Origin: Calonectria ilicicola
Lineage: Eukaryota; Ascomycota; Sordariomycetes; Hypocreales; Nectriaceae
NCBI GenBank assembly: GCA_020809705.1
Contig: CP085832.1
Coordinates: 1,550,001 to 1,614,000 of the forward strand
Reading direction: 5' to 3'
Length of the DNA stretch: 64,000 nucleotides
The position numbers and the translations under genes were made by a program. The notes below the pieces were generated by a model that worked only from the letters and a program-made list of their open reading frames with translations, ran no database searches and was not told where the DNA came from. Shown here in pieces: positions 43,514 to 55,823 of the stretch. How positions within the stretch are numbered: the first letter of the stretch is position 1; every line of letters starts with the position of its first letter.

Positions 43514-44498
43514 ATGCCGCCCAGATTACAGGCGCTACCGCGCCTAGGCACATTCAACCGTATGAAGACCTTTGATGTTTTAATTCGGCTTTGGACCTCC
43601 ATTTGCTAACCAATTGCCCGCAGTTTGCCTACGACCCGCAACCAAGCCCTCCACCCCGAACTTCCTTCCCCTCGTCCAAACGGCCAACCTTTCCCAGCGC
43701 GAGAAGAAGCGCAAGGCGAAGCAGGACCCCTACCGATGGGCTCAGGCCCAGCAAAGAAAGTCTGCCAACCTCCAGCGTCGTGAGGTGCTGGAGCGCGAAC
43801 GCAGTGAGGCCTGGGGTGATGCTATCCAAGGTCGAACCACACCTTTTGTTGAATCCCTCAACTCGAACGTTCAGAATGCCAGCCAGCCACCCGCCGAGGC
43901 AAGCAGCGGCCAGAATCTCCTCAACCACTTTTTGAGCCAATCCGAGCTTCAGAGTGCTGTGAGACACGCTTACGCTCTCACCAAGCCCGTCGTTGGCATG
44001 GTTGAGTCCCAGATGGAGCCGGGAAGCCAGGAAGAGAAGCTGAAGCAGCACGAGCAGCGACATGTCAAGGCTGTCGAGGCCCTGAAGCGCATCACCAGTC
44101 TGGAAAATGGCAGTGCTAGAGATCGCTACCATGCTAATGTGCGGCGTATCGTTGACCAGTTCGGTCGTCACAACACCGACAAGTTCCTCAAGCCCAAGCC
44201 CCAATCAATCAATGTCAATGAGACTGAGATGCCCGCGCGCACTGGTCCCGACACTGGTAGCTCAGAGGTCCAGATCGCTATTTTGACTGCCAAAATTCGA
44301 ACCTTGTCTCAGGCCCTTGAGGTTAACAGAGGCTACAAGGACAAGCACAACAAACGCAACTTGAGGTTGTTGTTGCACCGAAGACAGAAGCTCCTCAAGT
44401 ATATGGAGCGCAGGGAGAGAGGAAGTGAGCGCTGGACCCATATGATTGAGAAGCTGGGTCTCACGCCAGCGACATACAAGGGCCAGATCGAGTTGTAA
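43514..44498 (+). CDS. MRPS28: Mitochondrial small ribosomal subunit protein uS15m
   Basis: Exons 43514-43559 and 43624-44498 (306 aa). The intron (GTATGA ... TGCTAAC ... CCGCAG) joins TFN-L-CLRPATK. The N-terminus MPPRLQALPRLGTFN is basic and hydroxylated, a mitochondrial presequence. Residues ~25-205 are a fungal-specific, helical, charged extension. The uS15 domain occupies about 215-300, with TGSSEVQIAILTAKIRTL, KDKHNKRNLRLLLHRRQKLLKYM and the ending W...IEKLGL. Bacterial S15 is only ~89 aa, so two thirds of this protein is extension, as for yeast Mrps28. It binds the central domain of the mitochondrial small rRNA. Confidence 0.93.
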
Positions 44499-44712
44499 GA
44501 CTGTTGTAGAATATTTGTCGTCTATGTACAATAGAAAGCCACCATCAAAGACGAGCGAACATGATTAATCCGCCTTGCGTCTACCCGTCTCCGTCCCTTG
44601 CGCCAGTTGTCGGATCCATTCCGTGCCATTACGAGGTCACAATTGCAAAACTACACAAAACTATGCTAGAAAAATTGAGATTTAGTTCAGAGAGTCATTA
44701 GGAATGACCAAA

Positions 44713-45976
44713 TCAGAAGACGCTGATATAGTTTCCGATACGGTCCTTCTGGTTCTGGGCTATGCACTCGGCAATCCAGGTAATGTTGCGGATTTCCTGC
44801 AATTCATTAGTTCATACGAGTTTCAATTTGGACAAAAAGAGACGTACCTGTTCCCTAAGTTTCACCCAGGCGTAGACAATGGCATAAGTGAATTGCCGAG
44901 TAAAGGCGCCCTTGGAGATTTCCATCTCCTTCTGGTAGAACATGTCCTCCAAAGTCCTGCCATCGGCGGAACCGCCGCCCATGTTGCCGGGTCCTGAAGG
45001 GCCGCCACCAACGGAGACGGCATCGAAGAAGGTCTTGTAGTCGTGCACACCATCAACGGCCAGACGAACACCCTCGGGGTCATCAGCACGAGAGAGCATG
45101 AGAGTACCCTCGGGATACAACTTTCCAAAGCTGGGGTAAAGCTTGTTGCGGTCTGCCTTGGTCAGGTCTGTGCCGAATGAGTTGAGAGTGATGTTGATAG
45201 CTCGGCGATCAGCCTCAAACTCGAGAATTTCGGACATGACTTCGGCAGTGGGAGTCCCGGCCATGTCAGGGTGAGTGTTGACAAAGTTGTAAAAGTCTTC
45301 CAGATAATTCTTGTACAGTGTGTTTCGGACGATTTCAATGTTAAGCTCATCAAGGTCCTGGTGGCTGAGACTGCCCTTGAAGTAGGGGGCCAGGGGAGTC
45401 TCGATCAGCACGCTGTTGTAGAGCTCCTCAATGTTGGTGGCAACGCAGAGGACGGGCATAGTCTCGAACCAGCCAAGAGGATGACATCGCTCCAAGAGCT
45501 CACGGGTATCACGTTCGTGCAGGGTGCCAGTAATGAGAAGCGCGACGTTGTCAATCATGTAACCGTAAGTAACGTAGTCCATAAAGGTCGCCAGCGATCC
45601 GACGGCATTGGCTCGGACGTATTTGAATTCGGAAATGAGCTTGTCGGTCGTCTTGGCAGCAAGGCTCGAGGTGGATGGGTTAGGAGGCAGAGATGCGAGG
45701 AAATCGCCGTAGGCAGGGCCGAGCTGGAGCTTCAGATCTGGGACGTCTCAGTACGCAGGGGACAGGTCGAAGTCGACACCGAAGACATACCATCGATGGT
45801 CTCGCACTGGGTCAAGTTGCTGTAGGCACCGCTGGTGAGCAGTCCGTTGCGGTAGCCGCGGACAATGCCCTCGACATAGCTGTTGCTGGGGTCAGTTTTG
45901 TGATTGCATGGACGACGCATTGAAAACGCAAGCTTTCCACATACCCATTGTTGACATTGAATAGAAGGCCCTCCAT
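44713..45976 (-). CDS. VMA6: V-type H+-ATPase V0 subunit d
   Basis: Four exons on the minus strand: 45976-45945, 45879-45791, 45737-44848, 44796-44713 (364 aa). Donors GTATGT, GTATGT, GTACGT; the last intron has GAACTAATG before TTGCAG. Joined protein: [41 protein letters not shown]..., then [14 protein letters not shown] and [20 protein letters not shown], the classic start of subunit d. It ends [20 protein letters not shown], the conserved C-terminus. It links the central stalk to the proteolipid ring in vacuolar/endosomal membranes on the cytosolic side and has no membrane segment. Length fits the family (345-365). It is divergent from NOP58 across 499 bp. Confidence 0.95.
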
Positions 45977-46475
45977 CTTGGTTGATTACAATGCGCTCTA
46001 AGTCTGTGAGTTAGGATTTGATGGAAAGAGGCACGACGTCTTGCGTTGGCCAGGGGGTTCTTGAGGCTGGATGGTGACGGAGAGGCTGGATCGTCTAAAG
46101 ATGCCGCCTGGGATTCCCAAACCAGGGACGGGAGCTGTTGCGTCGACGTTGCCTGCACGTGAGTGGCAGAGCGTGGCAGGGCGGCGCGTTCTTGTGGCTG
46201 GTGGACCCGTTTTTCAGAGAACAGGTGGCTGAGCGGATTAAATGTATTGCCGTACCCGATGTACATGCATCTAGCCCACTTTCTGTGCCTGCAAGAACGA
46301 GCAGTCGAAAAAAATTGAGTGGAGACTTTGGAGCTTCATCTGAAATTTTTCCATCGCCTAGCCCACTTGCACTTTCCTTTGCAGCGCGCACAGCGAACGG
46401 AATTGTGCCTCGCGAGGAAGCTACGACACCAATCGACCAGTGCAGTATTATTGGGAAGCAGCACGCGAAGCCAAA
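45977..46475. promoter_or_regulatory. Shared promoter region VMA6 / NOP58
   Basis: 499 bp between divergent ATGs. The region contains open frames on both strands, but these overlap each other and the known starts and are taken as chance. No specific motif called. Confidence 0.5.
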
Positions 46476-48441
46476 ATGTCGCTCTTTGTGCTTGCTGAGA
46501 CGCCGGCAGGGTGAGTTGCGGCCTGGGGATGAGGATGCACGCGAGAAGGTGCAGCCTTGGAGTTTGACACGGGAGGCTAACAATTGACAGCTATGGCCTG
46601 TTCAAGGCTACCGAAAAGAAGATGCTGAAGAACGAGGAGCTTGCTGCCGAGTTGGGACGCCCTGAGAAGGTCGTTGAGATGTGAGTAAACGAATTTTTCT
46701 TCGTTGCGGCTTGCAAAACAAGCCAAGTCAGGCTTTGGCTTGGAACAGCAGCAGCAAACGCGCTCGCATCGACCAAGACTAACGTGCATTGTCTTCGCAT
46801 AGGCTCAAGCTCAAGAAGTTTGTCAAGTTCGACAGCGCCGCCACCGCTCTCGAAGAGGCCGCCTCCCTCAAGGATGGCAAGGTTCCTCAGTTGCTTACCG
46901 GCCTGCTCGAGGACCTCAAGGCCGAGAAGAAGGCCTCGCTGGCCGTCGCAGACATGAAGCTGGGCACGGCCATTTCCAACATGGCCGACCTTAACATCCA
47001 GCCTGTCTCTGGTTCCAACACAACGGATTTGTTCCGAGGCATTCGCGGTTCACTCTCCAACCTGATTCCCGGCCTCGAGACCGAGATCGTTGACCGCATG
47101 GCTCTGGGTCTCTCCCACTCCATGTCCCGCCACAAGCTCAAGTTCTCGGCCGACAAGGTTGACTCAATGATCATCCAGGCTATCAAGCTTCTCGATGATC
47201 TTGACAAGGAGTTGAACGTTTACGCCATGCGAACCAAGGAGTGGTACGGCTGGCACTTTCCCGAGATGGCCAAGATCCTCAACGACAACCTGGCCTATGC
47301 TCGCGTCGTTCTCTCTGTTGGCATGCGAACCAACATTGCCGAGTCTGATCTCTCTGAAATCCTTCCTGAGGAGGTTGAGGCTGCCATTAAGGCTGCCGCT
47401 GAGATCAGCATGGGTACTGAGATCACTGACGAGGATCTTGACAACATTAAGCTTCTGGCTGACCAGGTAATTGTTTACACTGAGTACCGAGCCCAGCTTT
47501 CTTCTTATCTCGAGAGCCGTATGCGAGCCATTGCCCCCAACTTGACTGCCCTCGTCGGTTACCTCGTTGGCGCTCGTCTCATTGCCCACGCTGGCTCCCT
47601 CATCAGCCTTGCCAAGGCCCCTGGTTCCACCATCCAGATTCTCGGTGCTGAGAAGGCTCTCTTCCGCGCTCTTAAGACCAAGCACGACACACCCAAGTAT
47701 GGTCTTATCTACCACTCCTCCCTCATTGGCCAGGCCACTGGCCGAAACAAGGGTAAGATTGCCCGTATGCTCTCTGCCAAGACTGCTCTTGGTCTCCGTG
47801 TCGATGCCCTTGGCGAATTTGAGGATGATGCGGATGAGGAGGAGCGTGCTATCCTTGGTCTCAGCAACCGCATTAAGCTCGAGAACCACCTCCGCAAGCT
47901 TGAGGGCAAGCCTCTTCTCCCCAAGGGCACCAACGTCACCCCCTCGGGTGAGATTGTCAGCGCAGGCCAGTTCACCCTCAAGGAGACTCGCCGATACAAC
48001 GGTGACGCTGATGGTGTTGAGACCAACGGTGCTGAGTCTGCCAAGAAGAGCAAGAAGTCAAAGAAGCTTATCCAGGAGGTTGAGGACGAGGAGATGCAGG
48101 ACGCCGAGGAGGACAGCGACGACGAGGTTGCTGCTACTCCATCCAAGCCCAAGAAGCTCTCCGAAGCCGACTACGAGCGTCTCGCCGAGGCTGCCGGCAT
48201 CTCAGTCAAGAAGTTCAAGCGCAAGTACGAACGTGGCGACGTCGAGGTGAACGATGATGGCACCCCCAAGGTCTTCAGCAAGAAGGAGCTGAAGAAGATC
48301 CGCAAGGCTGATGCCGAGGAGACTCCCGTTAAGGCTGAATCGGACAAGAAGAAGAAGCGCAAGCATGACGACTCGGAAGAGGAGGCTGAGACCAAGAAGG
48401 AGAAGAAGCAGAAGAAGAAGAAGCGCCAATCGTCGGACTAG
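46476..48441 (+). CDS. NOP58: Nucleolar protein Nop58 (box C/D snoRNP core)
   Basis: Exons 46476-46510, 46591-46680, 46803-48441 (587 aa). Splices give [16 protein letters not shown] and KVVEM-LKLKKF in frame; donors are both GTGAGT. NOP5 N-terminal domain to ~160, a coiled-coil region ([18 protein letters not shown]), then the Nop domain from about 275: [68 protein letters not shown]. The tail from ~430 is Lys/Glu/Asp-rich with many KKE/KKK clusters, as in yeast Nop58 (511 aa). It pairs with Nop56, fibrillarin and Snu13 on box C/D snoRNAs in the nucleolus, guiding rRNA 2'-O-methylation and processing. I looked for intron-encoded snoRNA boxes in its two introns and saw none convincing. Confidence 0.96.
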
Positions 48442-49300
48442 AAGCCCACGCAAAAAAGGTCGTGGTTAAAACCGCGGCGACGCTGAATCGGCTAATGGGA
48501 GTGGACTAGGTCACGCCCTGGTTCCGCCTACTCCTTTCTCTTGCTCGTCTGGACACTCCCGACGGACCACTCCCAACGACACCACAAACGATTGGACGGT
48601 TCCCGATGTGTAGATATGTGATACCTGAGAGACTTTGGCATGGCAGCTTCTGGCTTATCTGTTGCCCCCACCTTTTTCTTGGTTGGCTGGCGTTTGGGCG
48701 GAAGGGGCATATTGGCGTGGAAGGTCATTTATTTTTTTCTCTATTCATTTGCTTTGGCTTATTGTCTTTCTACTTCTTTATTCTGGTGTCTTGAAATATA
48801 CTATTTCATGATGTTTAAGAAGGGAAGCGAGACATGATGTATTCCGCAGGGTATAAAATAAAAGTCAAAAGTCGAGCTTTTCGACATTCAAAATCAATTA
48901 TAAATTTCCTCTCCTGCCAGCGACTGCTTGTAGCCCACAATCCTCTCCATTGTACAGTACAATCCCTGAAAGTTTGTACCCTGCCTACCTTTTCCCGCCA
49001 TCTTTCAGCCAAATTATAAATAAATAATTATTATACATATAAATCAAGTAAATAAATAATTCTTATATAAAGCTTATTAATATTTATTTATTTATTTTCT
49101 TTTTTTTTTACCCCCAAACTGATATCTTCAGGCGGCTGAGTTTTAAGGCGAGGAAGTCACAGGGGCACAATCTTTCAAGGGGTGTATTGTATAACAAAAT
49201 TTGACCCCATTTATAGACGTAGCCTTGAATAACGAGGGCAAGGGAAAATTCTTGGGGAGATCCACCTGCATGCAACTATATGAATGTCATTGTGAAACTA
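48442..49300. other. Intergenic between NOP58 and gene A
   Basis: 3' flank of NOP58 followed by an AT-rich palindromic block and a conserved 23-bp motif (separate entry). No coding region is supported. NOP58 and gene A are convergent. Confidence 0.6.
49011..49192. repeat. AT-rich hairpin-like element, left copy, ending in a conserved 23-bp motif
   Basis: About 90 bp of TAAATAAATAATTAT-type sequence running into its complement (TATTTATTTATTT), then a T-run, CCCCC and AAA, ~60 bp of ordinary sequence, then a 23-bp motif (49170-49192) beginning ATCTTTCAAGGG and ending TGTATTGTAT. The same order and a 22/23 match of the motif occur at 55403-55549, in the same orientation. Together they bracket gene A. 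Confidence 0.7.
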
Positions 49301-52300
49301 CTAGAACACCGCGTCATTTGTTATCGGTGGCACAATCGCCCGTCTGGGAAGTGCGAGATATGTAGCTTCCAAATCCTTAACCATTGTGCCATCCTTCTTG
49401 GCGCTACGAACCAACTTGGCCGGAAAATCCCCCTTCAACTGCCATGGATTGCTAACTGTAGCAGTTGATGTGCCAGCAGTGCCAGCAGTGCTAGTAGTAG
49501 TGCCAGTAGTAGTGCCAGTAGTATCTGCTGGTGGGGTATTCTGTGCCCATCCGAAGATGCCCTCGATCGTCGCAAGCAGCCCGTCCGTCGGATCATTCAC
49601 CAAGTTCTTCTTGTCGCTCGCATACTGCGTCCAATCCTGTCCCAAGTTATCCCATAGCTGCTGGTTCGTTTCCCCCTGCTCCGTAGGCGTGAGCTCTGTC
49701 GGCAGATATGATACCTGTGTTGGAGCTAGCAACACCCCGGATGGTGCATTTAGATCTGGGCCTACGGGGGTGTAGTCAAGTATGCCTGGGGTGGCCACAT
49801 CCTCAGTTGCCTTGCGAATCGGCGCATACCCGGGGACGAACCAATTGGTGCCGGGCATGGTGGCGACGAAGCGGAGGTCTATGACCCCCATCTTGGAGGC
49901 ATCGCTGGCATTGAAGACGGGGATAGCGCTGGGCGCGAGGTAAGGGGCAGGCGAATTGAGTAACAGGCCCATTGGTAACGGCACGGTGGCGTTGTCATGA
50001 GTCAAGAGTGAAGATGCATCACCTGCGGAGGGATCGGTGTCTGTGGAATATTTGCCCCATGTGCCAATCGGCACAGATTTGGTGTCGAATGCTGCGCCAG
50101 TCCATCCGCCAATGATCTTGTTACTCACAGTTTCCACTATAGTGACGTTCAATTCCGAGATGATATCTGTCGTGACATGCATTGGCCGCGAGAATATGTT
50201 GGTCTTCGTTGGGTGCGGACCACCGTTCAGGACAGGCACTTCCGCTCCTGCACCATCTTCTGCTGGCAACAGGGCCGATGTAACAGAAACATAACTGAGG
50301 GCGAATTCGGTTTGGATGCGGAACTTGAAGGTACCGCCTTTGACGAACCATTTTGTACCTTGGCCAGTATTGCTGGGATCTGACGCTGTCACGCTTCCCG
50401 CAGCAGCTCCAGTGGCGGTTCCCGTAGTGCCCCCAGTGCTGCTACCCGAAGCTGCAGCTGGAGGAGTAGGTTCCGGTTCAAGTTTAGGGGGATTTAGGTA
50501 ATTTCCATCTTCGAGGACATACTTCAAAGCAGCTGTTTCAACCACGTGTGGTGCTGGGATTTTATAGGGAACAGTTCCTGTACCCAAGGGCGAAGGGATC
50601 ATGGTTCCTTCCAAATCAGCACGGGGGTCATAAGTGACAACAGCTTGTACTCGCTCTAGGTCGATGGCGTTCTGCGAGGAGACGTCTGGGCCGGGCTGAT
50701 GAAGCATTTGCCAGAACTGCAATAGCGTGAGAGCTGGTTTTGCATTGGGACTGGCTCCAAAATCGACAGTGAAACTGAAAACCCAGAAGTCAACACTGGT
50801 CAGTGTTAATTAAATGTTCCAAAGTAGTGATGGGGGGTTGGGCGACTAGTACTTACTGAGCTGTGCCTCCAAACTCTGGCCCTTGAACAACAAGGTCTGC
50901 ACCGATACTGGCGCTAATATGAATGTGAATGAACAAAATGTCAATGTTGAATGAAACTCCGACAGATACCCTGAACTCTGCCATGTAATGAAGTGGGTGA
51001 AAGTTGATTAGGCAGTCAAATTGGGCATCCAACCATGCCTGGAGGGGTCCAAGATCGAGGCTGACATGGATCAAGGCACCTCCCATGACAACCTTAGGTG
51101 TCACGGCGAAATAACAATTCCCAACAATAGATAAACAACTTCCAATCGTGAAACTGATTCCAAGCCGCTGCGGTACTGGATACCAATCGGGCACTTGGTA
51201 TTGAGGATGGTAACCTCCTACCGAGAAGACCCAATCTCCAGCATGCGGATTGGACTATAGAGAAGTCAGCAGATTATTCATCGCTCTATCCAGCTCTCTC
51301 ACTTACACCAAACCAGTATACTAAGGCGAACCCTCCGGTAAGTTGGCACTGAGGAACAAGTAAGAAGGAGGTTGGTGCCAATGCGGCTTCGACGCGGAAG
51401 TAGCCTTCACTCATGTTAAAGTCAACCACCAGGCCTAATTCAACATAAACAAGACACTCTTCTCTGCTTGGAGCATCCGGTGGCATCATGGCGACAGCAT
51501 CTCCGTAGATAGCGAGATCGAACCCTCCACTTTTAATTTCTAACATCGCCACAGCAGTAATAGTCAGACAGTCGAAGGCCGAGACCGACAGTCCAGCTGC
51601 AAGCCAGTATTCGTCCGCCTTCGGTGTCACCCACGGCGGTGTGGTTTGTGTCATGGTCTTCACAATGTTGAAAGGGTCGCTTCCAGCACTGGCTGTGACT
51701 GCATCATCGATGAAGGGGAAGGATGTTAACTCGTTGATTGCTGGCGCACGGACAAATGAATTATAGCCAAATCCCATTCGAACACCAGTGATCTGGGCAA
51801 ATTCAAGGGTGATGATTGCTATGATCGTTAGCTGGTCCAGAAGTACAAATGGTGAGAGGAAAACGTACGTCCATTAAGTTTAGCATAGAGAAATACCGAC
51901 TTGTATCCAGAAAGAATAGCATATTCTCCCACGCCAATAAAGTTGTATGGCGGGAATGAGATACCTACTGCTCCCAAATAGGTGTCCTGGTCATGCTCAA
52001 AACCGCCAGCTATCAAAAGTGGAGGTTGATTGAAGGCAATGTCCATTCCGGACAGAAGTGGTGACATATCACCCAATAGACTCTTAAAATTGTCCAGCGT
52101 AATTCCTCCATGCAGTGGAATGCTGAAGCCAAATCCGATAAGTTCTAGGACGATGGGGCCCACGGCGAAAGTTGCGTCCAGCGTGATGGATATTTGTGGA
52201 GTGCCGCCTTGCTCTTGGAATTGTAATGAAATGGCACTAATTGTGAGAGGACCTAGGTTGAGCGTTAACTGACCTTTGGAAGGTGGACTAGCCGGTGCTG

Positions 52301-54950
52301 TAACTGTTGAGGTTGGTCCAGTTGCTGGTACATCACCAGAAGCACCAGTTCCAGAAGCACCAGTTCCAGAAGCACCAGCTTCAGGGGCACCAGATACAGA
52401 TGTACTAGCACCAGAGGCTGCCGTACCTCCAGATGCCACTGGAGTCTCTCCTGTTGGGCTTGGGGTAACTGCTTGAGGCACAGTTGGACTTGCTGTTGCA
52501 AAGACGTGATCAAGCACAACCGCATTGCCTTGGATGACGATGAAGTGGTGTCCTGGAACTATCGCAACGGGGTCGGCTGTAGAAGCCTGCGCATCCGCCG
52601 GTTGACCAACATTTGCTGAGAAATAAAGCGGATTATCTGCGCTTAGAACCATGCTATTTAGGGCAGTAACTTCGGATTTAAAAAGGCCGCCTGAATCGCT
52701 CACCCAGACGTACTCTAGTGCATCAAACGGCTGGATCAAATCACCGATCAATGGGATGTTTGAGATCTTTGGAAGATCGTCAACCGCAATGCGAAGGAGC
52801 TTTTTAGTCTTGGTGGCATCCTTGTCCCCTATCTGGGTAAAGGTGAAGCTGACGTGCTCAATGTCTACTTGAAAAGCGAATGCTATTTGATCAGCGCCGT
52901 GTTTTGCGACTTTTATGGTAATCGGACTGCGACCGCTGTCCGCGGAAGGGATTTCAATTCCAGATACAAATGGTGGAAGCGAATCTGCCGCGCCAGGAAC
53001 GATTGCGTCAATCACCATGGCAAGAGTAGCAGTCTTTCCACTGGAGTCGTATGCTCCAAGATCACATTCAAATGACCAATCCGTTTGTGCCTTTTTTACA
53101 GTTGGATTGCTCGGATCACTAGCAGGCTGCACAGTAAGCCCGGGAACAGGTGCATCATTTGGTAAGAAAGAACCCTGAGTTCCTGGTGGAGTTGCCTGCG
53201 CAGCCGTTTTGCTTCCGGCGTCTGAACTGGCATACTGGTAAAACAGACGCAGTTGAATTAGGCCGACCTGGACCACTCCCACAAAAGCGAAACTTGTGGC
53301 TGCACCACCTGAAGCGTACGTGTAAACCACCTGGAGTTGAGGGATCTGTAGACTTCCAAGCACAGAAAGAAGCGACCCTTTGTAATTAGGATCGAAAAAG
53401 TCAAACATCATGGCACCAACGATGTTCTGGGCAAGACCCGACAAAAGCCAGTCCCCATTCTGATAGTTGAGGTTCAGGCCAAGGAAGCCCACATCTGCCT
53501 GATCTAGCGGGTTTTCTAGGAGAAAATCACAACCCAGAGCACAAGAAAAAGTTGTAGACCCAACGGATAAGTTGACATCGAGTTGGTCCCAGGTGAAAGG
53601 CTCTGGCACTTGCGGACCAGTGCTGGTTGGTGGAGGACGAACCGCAACCAATATGGCCTCCAACGAAAGAATGTTAGACGTGGTCTGATATGATATATGT
53701 GCAGTAATTATAGAAGTAGGAATAGAACTAGGAAGTCCTGACAGGTTGGTAGAAAGCTTTCGGAGGTCGTAGGAGGGGGCGGGGATGTAACCTGCAGGGG
53801 CTATCATTGCTTGGCTAGCCATAAAGTCGGGTCGCAGCTGGTCAGCGCTCGTCGAGTAGAAGCCAGCGAGAATGAGACCGCCAGAGAACGTGGAAGTCGA
53901 CGAATCATACTCAAGATAAATGCCGAAGCTTCCCCAGTTGAGACCAAGCGTAATGGCCCAGTGAGTTCCGGCAGCATTATCTACTGTCGCGGAGACCTTG
54001 AGGATCTCTATTCCAGAAAGGATGTCGCCCACAACCGGCGTCAATGAGTCCTTAGACACGCCCGTGAGAGTATAAAAGTTCGCTGGTGGAGAGGATGGGC
54101 TTTGCAAAACTGTCAAGTTCATACCGCTGCCGTTGAGCGTAATCCAGAAGACAAACGGCCCAGCAGTACACTCAAAGCCAAGTGAATAACTGCTGGTTAC
54201 ATGAATGGAAGTCGTGGTTACTGGTGGGTCGGTAGATTCATCAGTATCGGATATTGTATATCCAATTGCTGCTTTTTGAACTACCATCTTCAAGGAACTG
54301 ATCAAGGCGGGAGGTGTAATGCCGAGGTGAGAAAAGAGAGCAGTCGAAAGATTATTCAAAACCGTAGCAGCGTCCCCCGATGGCACAAAAGTAAGGGCCA
54401 CGTCGGCTCGCATAGTCTGACCTGGTGTTATCCAGAATGTATTGCGGGTTTCAGTTGAATCTACTTGGAAAGAAAACGATGTTCCAAGCTTCTGCACTAC
54501 CGTTTGTACGAAGGTGCCTGGAGAGGGAGGAGTCGTGTTGGTAACTCCATCCGGCGGTGTAAAACTGCCATCTTGTGAGAGATCACTAGGATAGGATCCA
54601 TCGTCAAATGGGAGGTTGCCGCTGCTATCAGTGACACCAAATTTCTGGAGAATTTCCGAAAGCGTAGGTGTTGTAGAAGGTGCTGTGGTGTTTGGAGGCA
54701 GTCCAATAATGACGCTATTCCCTAGATTGTAGTCTGTTGCACCAAACTGAGCGCTGTTTGCTGAGGTATCAAATTTGAAACTCCAAAGTCCCGCCTCAGT
54801 GAAAGTGCAGGTCAATTCAGGATCACCTCCAGTCTGGCTTGTCGTCACGTTTAGCTGGCATCCAACGTTGGGGTCTTGTAAAAACTCGCCCCATTGTGGA
54901 AGTACTTGAGCCTTGGAACTATCCAGCACTTGAGTTACAGCTTCAGCCAT
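49301..54950 (-). CDS. Giant DUF6603-like protein (gene A of a three-gene group)
   Basis: Four exons: 54950-51869, 51818-51307, 51254-50857, 50774-49301 (1,821 aa). Introns of 50, 52 and 82 nt have GTACGT, GTAAGT and GTAAGT donors, and branch sites GCTAACG, CTGAC and CTGAC; phases agree. The joins give AKLNG-PIITLEFAQITG, VYWFG-SNPHAGDWVFSVGG and GGTA-HFTVDFGAS. Residues ~890-1345 match what I remember of the DUF6603 domain: FAVGPIVLELIGFGFSIPL, GDWVFSVGGYHPQY, YPVPQRLGI and a long run of amphipathic strands (FNIDILFIHIHISASIGADL). The N-terminal ~850 residues are also strand-rich; a low-complexity Gly/Ala/Ser/Thr linker separates them. No signal peptide, membrane helix or catalytic motif. 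Function unknown. The domain name is from memory; gene structure is secure. Confidence 0.85.
52336..52380. repeat. Three tandem 15-bp units inside gene A
   Basis: CCAGAAGCACCAGTT repeated three times (last unit ends GCT). On the coding strand it gives repeats of GTGAS at about residues 857-872, within the linker between the N-terminal region and the DUF6603-like domain. In frame (15 bp), so copy number can vary without breaking the protein. Confidence 0.85.
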
Positions 54951-55823
54951 GATGAAGGGCGAGTTGTGCTACGATGGCATGAGATGCCGGTCTTGGCGAC
55001 GGCAATATCAAGAGATTAGGAGGCCGTGCAATGAATTACGAGCTATCGAATTACAGTTGAGCAATACACTAGAGCGGGGAGCAGATACCGATATCTAAAT
55101 CCATAGGAGCTAAACACGGGCACGGTGACCGCGTGCAGGAGCTGAGAAGCCATGGCGTTTTGGCTTTGGCATCGCAGGAGGAGAATATTGGAAGTACCTG
55201 TGAGGAATCGGTACATTGGGTGGACTGGTATAAATGATTCGCCAAGAAAAACCAGGGAAGATCCGAGATGGCACTCACGGGATGACCCCGCTTCAAGCCA
55301 TCGTCAGCAGCTGAATCACTAGTCTGTTCAGCCCTACTGCGTGTGAAATACAATACAACCTGGAAGATTGTGCCTCAGTGACATTTTCCAATAAGGTGTT
55401 GAGAAATAAATAATAATAAATAAAATAAAATTATATATTTAATTTATTTATTTTATTTTTATTTATATATTTTTTCCTTATTAAGCCCCCCCCAAAAAAA
55501 CTAGTAGGAAAAGTAGAGAGGTGATAATCTTTCAAGGGTTGTATTGTATGGTCCCCGAAACCTATTTCGGAATCGCCTGGTCCTTAGTGCTAAAGCAACG
55601 CGCCTAGCGGCCGGTACGATGCCTTTCCCTTCCAGGACGTGGCTTAAACCGTCCCTCCAGCTCCCCTCTGTACAACTTGAGCTGCTTGACAGCACCGTTG
55701 GCGTAACCAACTTTGCTGGCTTGGTCTAACATTGAGTGGACAACCAAGCCGGGATATCTCATATCCCAATTCACAACAAACTTGATGCTAGAACCTTGAT
55801 ATCCGATCCTCTTTATTCCCAAA
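54951..55823. other. Divergent intergenic region between genes A and B
   Basis: 873 bp serving both start sites. It contains the right copy of the AT-rich element at 55403-55549. On the minus strand a GTGAGT donor at about 55274-55279 could start a 5'-UTR intron of gene A, but the acceptor is unclear. The frame at 55069-55353 is not called as a gene. Confidence 0.55.
55403..55549. repeat. AT-rich hairpin-like element, right copy, ending in the same 23-bp motif
   Basis: AAATAAATAATAATAAAT running into ATTTATTTATTTTATTT, then a T-run, eight C, seven A, ~28 bp, then the 23-bp motif at 55527-55549 (ATCTTTCAAGGG ... TGTATTGTAT; 22/23 identical to the left copy). Direct orientation relative to the left copy. 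The AT blocks share composition and plan rather than base-by-base identity. Confidence 0.7.

Noticed and set aside
46138..46587. 149-codon frame in the VMA6/NOP58 intergenic region
   Set aside because: It overlaps the NOP58 start and first intron in another frame and has no domain.
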